A stretch of DNA of 64,000 bases. Source: Anaeramoeba flamelloides. Taxonomy: Eukaryota; Metamonada; Anaeramoebidae. The notes beneath the pieces are model-generated. The model did not search any database. It was not told where the DNA came from and saw only the letters and a list, made by a program, of their open reading frames with translations. The stretch lies in the NCBI GenBank assembly GCA_027625915.1, contig JANTQA010000029.1:8432001-8496000 (forward strand), written 5' to 3'. Below, piece after piece: positions 56,580 to 64,000 of the stretch (position 1 is its first letter; each line of letters begins with the position of its first letter). A program made the position numbers and the translations under genes.

Positions 56580-58710
56580 ATGATATTTGAAACAATTTCT
56601 GAAGAAACCAATGTAATTTTATGTGACATTTGTTTCCAGGAAGACAATACACAAGTTCCAGCTACTTGTTACTGTGAAGACTGTGAAGAGAATCTTTGTA
56701 AGGAATGTGATTTAATTCACAGAAACAAAAAATATCAAAGACATAAAAGGAACTTTCTGGATAGTTTGTGAACTATTTTATTTCTTATTTTCGTAAAATA
56801 ATCCCAATTATATCTTTTTTTTTTTATTAATAATATGCTTTTCTATTTTATTTAAAAGATAATGATGAATTAAGTATACATGACCAAAAAATGAATTTTC
56901 AGAAATTAAATAATTTAGAAAAAATACTGAGAAATTATGAGGATTTGAAACTTGAATATACAAATCTAGATATAAAACATCCACTTGTTGACCTATATTC
57001 GCAATTTATTAAAAAATTAAATATCAAAGTATCTTCTGAAGAAGATTTGCTCAACCAAGTTTGTAAAAAATTTGGATGGGCTAAAAAGCAGTTGCAGAAA
57101 ATTCTGATGATATGGAAAATAATAGGTTGTGTTCTAGGTCAATTTTTACCCATTCCAATTGGAAATGAAAATGAAAATGAAAATCAAAATCAAAATCAAA
57201 ATCAAAATGAGAATGAGGATGAAAAAGAACAAGAACAAAATAATGAATTTGAGAACACAACAGACTTTTTCCTTGTCAATAATAATCAAGAAAACCAAAA
57301 AAATGATGAATGTCGATGTGAGTGTGACAATCCAGGCAGATCTCAATTAAAAACAATGGTCAAACAAATATTTCTCGTATTTAATTCAATTTATAATGTT
57401 TTTCTCCTAATGAATGAATTCAATCAATTCAAATATACAATAAGTAAAGTGAAATCGGAGATCCAAAAAATAGAAAGGAACAGTTTAGATATCCATAACA
57501 AAATTAAGAGAATTCAGCGACATCAATTAGATTTAATTAATAAAATATATCGATTATATAATTATGACCGATTGAATGATAAAGTAATCAAGGTACAATT
57601 GAAGAAGATTGATCTGCGTATCGAAGTTATTACTGATGAATTGTACAAGGCACGTAAAAAACTAGACGAGTGTTATCAAATAATGGATAGAATCCTAGTA
57701 GAATTAGACCAAAAGATGAAAGAAAATGAATTTAAACTGTAAGTTTATTTAGGAATTTACTCATTTTTACTACTATTCCAAGGTTATTGTGAAATTGTTT
57801 ATAAACCCTATCTTTTTTTTTTTTTTGTTGTGTAAATTTCCCAATCCATGATATGGAATTTTCTTAAGTTGAAAAAAGAATCAATAATTTCATCTCAAAA
57901 AACTTTTTTTTTTGTGATTTTACAATATGACAAATTTTTTGTACCTTGCTACATAAAAGATCTTGATTTTATAGTATTGAGTGAAATTTAAGTTCAAATC
58001 AAAACTGAATAATGATTTTAAAAGTCATTTTTAGATCTGAAAATATTGAATCTATTAGGCTACATATAAAAAAAATTAAAAATGAATAATAATACATTTA
58101 TTAATGTATTCTTTCAATAAAACTTCAGTTCTCTTTTATGAAGAATTGTTAAATACGAAGATGAACAACAAAATTTGTGTTCTATAACAATTTCACACTA
58201 ACACTGGAAAGACTGAAACAAATCGAATCTAACCTTACCATTCATATTTTTTTTTTATGAATTTTTTTTATTTTAATATTTTTATAATTATTTCTTTATT
58301 TTCATTTTTATATTTTTTTGATTATGTATTTTCCCCCGAGTAGAAAAGACTGCCTAAAATTAGGTTTATCAGTATTTGCTCTAGATTTTTCAACAAAATT
58401 TGACACTGTATTATCAATATTCAATCTTAGTACTGAAATATTAAATATTTTTAATAAAAATTTCAATTTTAAAGCTTACTTGAAATTGAGAAAAATGTGC
58501 AAAAAGGTTCAATCTAATCTTGATGAAATTTGTGATAGGTAAGTTATTGAAAATTTTTTTTTTTTTTTTTTTTCAAATTTTGGAATTTTTTTTTTTATTC
58601 TTTAACAATATTTTATTTTACGAATAAAAAATAGGTTGAAGAATTTAGAAGAACATAATGGCGAATTTACTTTTCTTATTGCTGAATTTAGAAGATCATA
58701 TAATTATTAG
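56580..58710 (+). CDS. B-box zinc-finger / coiled-coil protein
   Basis: Four exons: 56580-56763, 56859-57738, 58344-58538, 58635-58710, summing to 1335 nt (444 residues). Residues 15-55 form a B-box: CDIC, then CYCEDCEENLCKECD, H47 and H55 (zinc ligands C15, C18, C32, C35, C40, C43/D44, H47, H55). Next come a helical region, a short hydrophobic stretch (IWKIIGCVLGQFLPIPIG), a low-complexity NENENQNQ tract coded by hexamer repeats (about 57159-57240), a CRCECDNPG segment, and a long charged coiled coil (about 265-375). B-box proteins of the TRIM type mediate protein interactions. No RING finger precedes it, so ligase activity is not implied. Donors GTAAGT (twice) and short introns (95, 605 and 96 bp, free of MITEs) support the model. 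The stop is TAG. Confidence 0.87.
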
Positions 58711-60483
58711 ATGAATTTCAATAAGATTGATCCCAAAGTTAAATAAAACATTTGATAACATTGAAAAGTGAATTATGAATATTGAAATTTTACTTATTTA
58801 ATTTTGAATTATTAAAAATCAATATTATTGAATAAAACAAGACTATAGAAAAGAATTTTTTTAAAAAAGAAAGGTTTCTTGATTATATTAGCTAAATATT
58901 TATTTCGTAATTTTCATTAAAAAAACCATTTCTTTAATGGATCAATTTTTACTAGCATGATCTGTTTAAATTAAAAAAAATATAATAAAATGTTTCAACT
59001 CTTTTAAAAGTTTATTTTGAAAAATATTTTTAATCGAAGAAGAAATTCTATTTAGATTTTGAAAAATTCTCAAATTGAAGTAAATGATTCCATTGGTTGT
59101 AAACTGTGTTTGATTATTCAGATTATAAAATACACCCAAAAGTCAACTTATCCAAATTATGTTGTCTAAATGAATATTGGTTTTTATTTTTTTTTTTTCC
59201 TAGGATGTAATTACCGTTTTTAGAAAATTCCAATATACTTATTTGAAATAATATGTTAATTTTCTTGAAATTTTTTTTTATTTTATTGTTTTTAATTATC
59301 AAAAATTTATATTTAGATAAGATATTCTGAAATTATAAAGTTTATCAATTAAAAATATGAAATTTTTTGCTCTTATGAATAATTTTTTGTTACAGAATTG
59401 AGTGACTGTAAGTAGAAACCAATAAATTCGGTTCTCCAGTTGCATAAGGAGACAATTTTTGATTTCAACTAAATAAAAAATTATCACAACCAAAAATCAA
59501 TCCTCTATAAAAAAAAAAAAAAATTAAAATCTTTAAAAACATAAATTCAAAAAAAAATATGTTTCTGTTTTTTTCAAATGAAAAAATAAAAATATTTACA
59601 TTTTTTAATTCATTTCAATTTGATATATAATTTTCTCCACAAATAAAACTCCTTAAAGGAACTGGATTATTACAATAAGTTGGTAATCTGTTTGTCCCCT
59701 AAAAAGATCTCAAGCAGAAGTGTTCTAAAATATTTGCATTTTTATGAGTTTTTACACAACAAATCACAAATATTTTGAGATATAGAATTATTGAAAACAT
59801 ATTGGTCATCTTTTTTTTCTTCAAATAGATGGATTATTTCATAAATCAAATAACAGAAGATAATAAAAATGAAAAATTTCGAAAACAAATTATGAAAAAT
59901 TTCCTTATTTTAAATCATTTTAAAAGAAAAAAACATTACAACAAATAGAATTATGTATAAATTTGATTCCAATTATTCAAATTCTACGAAAACCTTACAA
60001 AAAATTATTGATTTTCTAATCAAAATTCAAGTACGAAGTTTGATTTTTTTTTTAATTTCAATTTTTGTTTTCAGTGTTCTAGGTTTTCTCATGTATGAAA
60101 TTGAAAAAAACCTAATGAAAATTATTAATTTTGCTTAATTATCTTGAATTCTAGAAAATCTCAGTTTTTTTTTAATTTAAGAAGTTTAAAAGAAACTTTA
60201 AATAAATTTTCTTATACATAAATGTTAAAAGAAGGTCTCTATTTTAGAGTATTTTTGAGAAAATTTGATTTTTAGAATAAACTACTTGAGTTACATGCCT
60301 TGCCATACATGGCCAAAGACTTCAATTAATAACGTGATATCATATCGGAATTTTAACCAATTTAATTAAGAAATAATTGTGTCTAAACACTTTTTAGATT
60401 TCAAAATAAATATAATAAATTAAAATTTCAAAATCGTTTAGTTACAATTATTACTTAATTAAATCCTACACAACACTACACTA
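58711..60483. other. Downstream region, mostly AT-rich
   Basis: From 58711 to 59828 nothing is recognised. Possible exons at 59829-60329 are listed separately. From 60330 to 60483 only AT-rich DNA ending in a CACTA microrepeat next to F2. Confidence 0.5.
59829..60329 (+). CDS. Possible fragmentary gene (three short open stretches)
   Basis: Stretch one (59829-59948) follows an AAATAG acceptor and reads MDYFINQITEDNKNEKFRKQ and onward, 39 codons. Stretch two (59953-60138), in another frame, has 61 residues with one membrane-helix-like segment (SLIFFLISIFVFSVLGFLMY). Stretch three (60276-60329) follows TTTTTAG and reads NKLLELHALPYMAKDFN to TAA, with higher GC. They could be exons of one membrane protein gene, but no set of donor sites joins them cleanly. 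Chance AT-coded frames remain possible for the first two. Confidence 0.2.
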
Positions 60484-61183
60484 CACTACAAGGAAAATTT
60501 TTTCAAAAAAAAATCTCTAAATTTTGTATTTTTGAAATACACTCATATAATAAATATTTTTATACATAACAATTTTCAATGAGGTTTACAACTTTAATAG
60601 ATATTAATAGGAATTGAAAAAAAAATGAAATTTTTCAGTAATATTTTTTTCATTTTTAATTGTAAAATTTTTGAATTTTTTAATTGACTTAGTAGAGAAA
60701 TAATTTTCAAGTATTTTTTTAATGGTCTAAAAGGAAACATATTTTTCAATTTGAAAATAGCACAAAATATTCCAATCAAAAGATATTGCTCAATTAAATT
60801 GAAAATCTGATTTTTTATCTGTTTTTGGAATATTTTTTATCATTTTATTTTTTTCCATGTTTGAGTTTTTATATACGTTCCCGGTTGTTTTCTGCAAATT
60901 GCTTTAACATATATTCTTTTTTCAATCTTAATCTTCAATCAAAAATTAATTCATTTCAACTTTTTCCAATATAAAAATACCCTGAAAATAGGTGTTTTTT
61001 TCAAAAGTCGTTATTTTTGAAAAGGGGGGTATTCAGATTTTAATGAGTTTAATAGCTATCCTTTTTTTATTACATAAAATTATGATAACTTTGAAAAAAT
61101 AATTTATAAAAGAAGTATAACTTAAATCCAATGTATAGTTTTGGCTAACTTTAATTTTATGTATTTAAATTTTCCTTGTAGTG
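60484..61183. mobile_element. Short CACTA-type non-autonomous element F2
   Basis: 700 bp between CACTACAAGGAAAATTTT and its inverse ending TTTTCCTTGTAGTG. The left flank is a microrepeat of CACTA units (60474-60488). It has no long reading frame. It shares internal order with the left part of F1, including CGTTCCCGG near 60880. No clear 3-bp target duplication is seen (CTA and GAT). Confidence 0.75.
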
Positions 61184-62501
61184 GATCATCACAAGTTAAG
61201 GATATTTATTTGATAGTGTTTACAAGATCTTCATTTTTTTGGGTAAGAATACAGTGATTATTTTTCTTTTTAGTTTTCGGGTTTCTTAATAAGGGCGATG
61301 GGGTTTAAGTATCTAAACATTTCTTATGAATTTGTCCTATAAAAATTTACTTTGAATTTTTTTTTGATTCAAATTGGCAAATATTTTGATAGAATCTACT
61401 TTTACAATTTAAATAATATTGGAACAAAAATTATAAACACAATTTAGTAAATTTACAATTTGGTTGTTAGAATATATTTTTTTGTGATTTTTTGAAACAT
61501 GTGAAGATAATATTAAGAATTTAACAGTAGAAAAAATTTTAATTTGATAATAATTAAAATTCCAATACCACTCTTGATCAGTAAAAAACCAGTAAAAAAA
61601 TTAATTGATACGTTTTGATTACTGATCTAATTTTCAATTATTGTTGATTTTGACCATTATTTTCAAGAATGAAAAGACATGACTAACAAAAACAAAACTT
61701 TATTCAAATATGGCATTCAAAGGGGTTTTAACGAGTGTTCTTTAAAATATTGTTTTGTTTTTCAGGCGAGACAGCATAAAAAAATTCTTATAGTAAATTA
61801 AAGAGCAAATTCCAAGAAATTTTTTCAACATCTTAGTATTCAAAAATATAGTGATCAAAATAATGCATTCCTAAAGACTAAAAACATTTTTCAAAATATA
61901 AGTCATAATTTTTCTTCTTCTTATTCCAAAGAAATATCCAACTTGCTACCCAATAGTATATCTAAGTTCATATCAAATTAGAAAGTAAACACCTTGAAGT
62001 TCCCAGAAAATTTTAAATTAAGAATAAAATTTTTAAAAGTTTTTTGTAATTTTTTGTCAATTTTTTTGAAATTTTTTATGATATAAATATTCTCAAAAAT
62101 TTACTCTATTTTATGAGACAATTTTTCCAATTTTTTTTTTCTTTTGGAATTTATCTTCAAATAATAAAACTTTGTACAATCATTATAATATTTATTTAGT
62201 GTTTATTGTTGGTTTCTTTGATTAGTTAATGTTTTAATCTTCTATAACAAAAAACAGGCTTTTTCATTTTGAAACCCCTATTATTCTTTTTTGTACACAT
62301 TCTTTTGACAACAGAAAAGGAAAAATATTGGTTACTACAATAAAATACTTGTTATAAATGGTTTTTTCGAAGATTTAGTCTTGTTTAATAACCATTTTTT
62401 TCTGATCTCTTTGTTTTTTTGAATATTTAATCTTTAACAAATAAATATTTTTTTATTTTGATTGCATATTCGTTAATATTTAAAAGAACATCAATACAAA
62501 G
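61184..62501. other. AT-rich stretch, no gene or repeat recognised
   Basis: Homopolymer-rich DNA without a convincing reading frame, RNA or family member. Confidence 0.5.
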
Positions 62502-63036
62502 TAAAATTCCAAAATTTTAAACAAAGTAAAAACAGTACAAATAATCACAATAATATAATTTCATTCAAATTGGAGATAATTTTGATTTTTCAAAAATGTG
62601 AAAATCTTTTTTTCATCTTTTAGTTTTTTGTTTTCATTTCATTTTTGGAATTACCTAACTTGTTTTGTTCAATTATTTTTTTTTTTTTCAAACAGATGAA
62701 AATATATTAAAGTTGTGTTTTTCTAAATAAATGAACCCCTATAAAATTAATTGGTGGTTTCTAACCATTTGATCGATCAATAATTCTTTATAGAATTTAA
62801 ACAAATTCACCAATAAACTTTTTGGTTTTGATCTCTCCAATTTTTTTTACACACCGATGATTTATTAGTATCAATAATTATTTTTTTGTATTGTGAGTAC
62901 TGTAATTTATAAACAATTGTTAAAATTTCAATTATTAAATGATTCTAAGTTGGTATTACTTCAAGAATTGAATCAATAAGATTGTTTTTTCAAAAATTGG
63001 AATTTTGGCGTGTTAAAAATTTTGAATTGGGATTTA
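62502..63036 (-). repeat. MITE family B, copy B6
   Basis: About 535 bp, collinear with B4, with ATCACAATAATATAATTTCA near the left end, core ATTTGATCGATCAATAATT, and right end AAAATTTTGAATTGGGATTT. Confidence 0.85.
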
Positions 63037-63230
63037 TTTCTAATTTAATATATTGAGGTTTACAAAAAAGAAAAAAAAAATACGAAGGTTTTAATTGAGT
63101 ACATCAAATGACGAACCTTTTTTTTTGGGAAATAAACGTTTTTAAAAAATCCAAAAAAAATTTTAAATAAATCTTGATAAAAAATAGCACAATTTCCTTT
63201 TTATCAATCCTTAGAACTTTTCTTTCCTTT

Positions 63231-63602
63231 ACAAGTGTAAATATAGAATGTTGTAAAAAATAGAGTTTTTTCCAATTTTTGGGATCAATAAAGAGTTCCA
63301 AACAATTATCCAAATTTTGATATTAGTAAGCGAAACATCAATTTTGAGTTTTAAGTTTAAAGAGATTTTAAATAAAAAATCGTTTGGTTAACACCGATAC
63401 TTTGAAAAATTGATTTTTTTTTAAAATCGAAAGATTGGGTTCATCAAACGATTTTTTGATTAAAATTATTATTAGTCTATTAAGATAATTAGATATTATA
63501 TTTACTATTACCAAAATTTGGATAAATGTATGTAACTCTTTATTGATCCCAAAAATTGGAAAAAAATCTATTTTTTACAACATTCATGTGAACTCTAGTG
63601 TT
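63231..63602. repeat. Foldback MITE family D, copy D2
   Basis: About 372 bp with outer arms GAATGTTGTAAAAAATAGAG and inverse CTATTTTTTACAACATTC, then AATTTTTGGGATCAATAAAG and its inverse. An inner hairpin (AAAATCGTTTGGTTAACACC against GGTTCATCAAACGATTTT) is at the centre. Inner arm sequence differs from D1. Confidence 0.75.
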
Positions 63603-63627
63603 TAAACTTCCTTTTGATACGTTAAAC

Positions 63628-63824
63628 TACAGCCATTTTCACTTTCAATATACAAAATTTCAAAAAAATTAAGGCATAAAAATCTCAAATTAAGGCACAA
63701 AATCCAAATTCTAGTAAAATCAATATTAATAAAAAAAAATTCTAAATTTTGTAGCTTAATTTGAGATTATTTTATGCTTTAAATTTCGTTGTAAGTTTGT
63801 GCCTTATATTTGAAACTGGCTGTA
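63628..63824. repeat. Foldback MITE family C, copy C6 (decayed)
   Basis: TACAGCCATTTTCACTTTCA to GAAACTGGCTGTA, about 197 bp with many mismatches between the arms. It lies 25 bp beyond D2. Confidence 0.75.
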
Positions 63825-63919
63825 TCTCCGAAAAAAAATATAAAATTCAAACAAAACCTAAATAAAAAATACCATAATTTCCAAGAATCACAAAGTAAAA
63901 TCTGAAAAACAACTGTTAT

Positions 63920-64000
63920 TTTAAGGGACTAATCTATATTAAATTTTTTTACCGAAATTTACTAAAGATTGAGAAAATTTTTTTGCCAATTATTTAGATT
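63920..64000 (+). repeat. Dispersed repeat family E, copy E2 (runs off window)
   Basis: Matches E1 (51506-51590) from AAGGGACTA onward. It continues past the window edge. Confidence 0.6.

Noticed and set aside
57146-57350. Overlapping frames on both strands in the B-box gene
   Set aside because: Produced by the GAAAAT/CAAAAT hexamer repeat coding the NENENQNQ tract.
1-64000. CRISPR arrays, operons, riboswitches, rRNA genes
   Set aside because: No regularly spaced repeat-spacer pattern, no co-directional tight gene clusters and no conserved rRNA segments were seen; the window is eukaryotic.

Overview
The window is very AT-rich eukaryotic DNA: long homopolymers, GT..AG introns, and genes spaced kilobases apart. 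The coding exons are visibly richer in G+C than the surrounding DNA. Stop codons TAA and TAG both end well-supported genes here, so a ciliate-type code is unlikely. Poly-Gln/Asn and Lys/Glu tracts, a B-box protein and a mixture of conserved eukaryotic families suggest a free-living amoeboid protist. An Anaeramoeba-like metamonad or an AT-rich amoebozoan would fit; this is inference, because no rRNA or organelle marker is present.

Gene layout: 2.9-3.7 kb (-) Gln/Asn-rich protein; 6.7-7.9 kb (+) SLC35B1-like ER nucleotide(-sugar) transporter; 10.3-13.6 kb (+) receptor-like protein of the MRH/Atg27/M6PR kind; 18.4-26.1 kb (+) P4-ATPase lipid flippase; 27.9-31.4 kb (-) CDC7 kinase; 35.0-38.5 kb (-) TMCO1; 43.2-47.4 kb (-) Wee1/Myt1-like kinase; 56.6-58.7 kb (+) B-box/coiled-coil protein. 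For six of these I assembled exon-intron structures by hand. In five (receptor, flippase, CDC7, TMCO1, B-box) the exon lengths sum to whole codons and the joined protein runs through known family motifs. Several short, GC-richer orphan exons (1.6, 9.7, 17.2, 17.9, 34.1, 50.5-51.8, 59.8-60.3 kb) may belong to genes I could not complete.

Much of the rest is a community of small non-coding DNA transposons (MITEs). I group them by hand into families A to L, most with terminal inverted repeats and two to six copies each. Families C, J and L lie between TA dinucleotides in the way Tc1/mariner relatives do. Family F has ends that match the classical CACTA (En/Spm) terminus. Every intron longer than about 1.9 kb carries at least one of these repeats, and none of the introns of about 600 bp or less does.

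The strangest stretch is 49.36-54.55 kb. It is bounded by CACTA-type inverted ends and holds a structured, GC-rich, ncRNA-like segment at 50.44-50.67 kb, several candidate exons, a 68-nt poly(A), and a nest of palindromic elements one inside another. Functionally, the assigned genes cover membrane lipid asymmetry, ER transport and calcium handling, endosomal sorting and cell-cycle kinases; I see no operon-like organisation.
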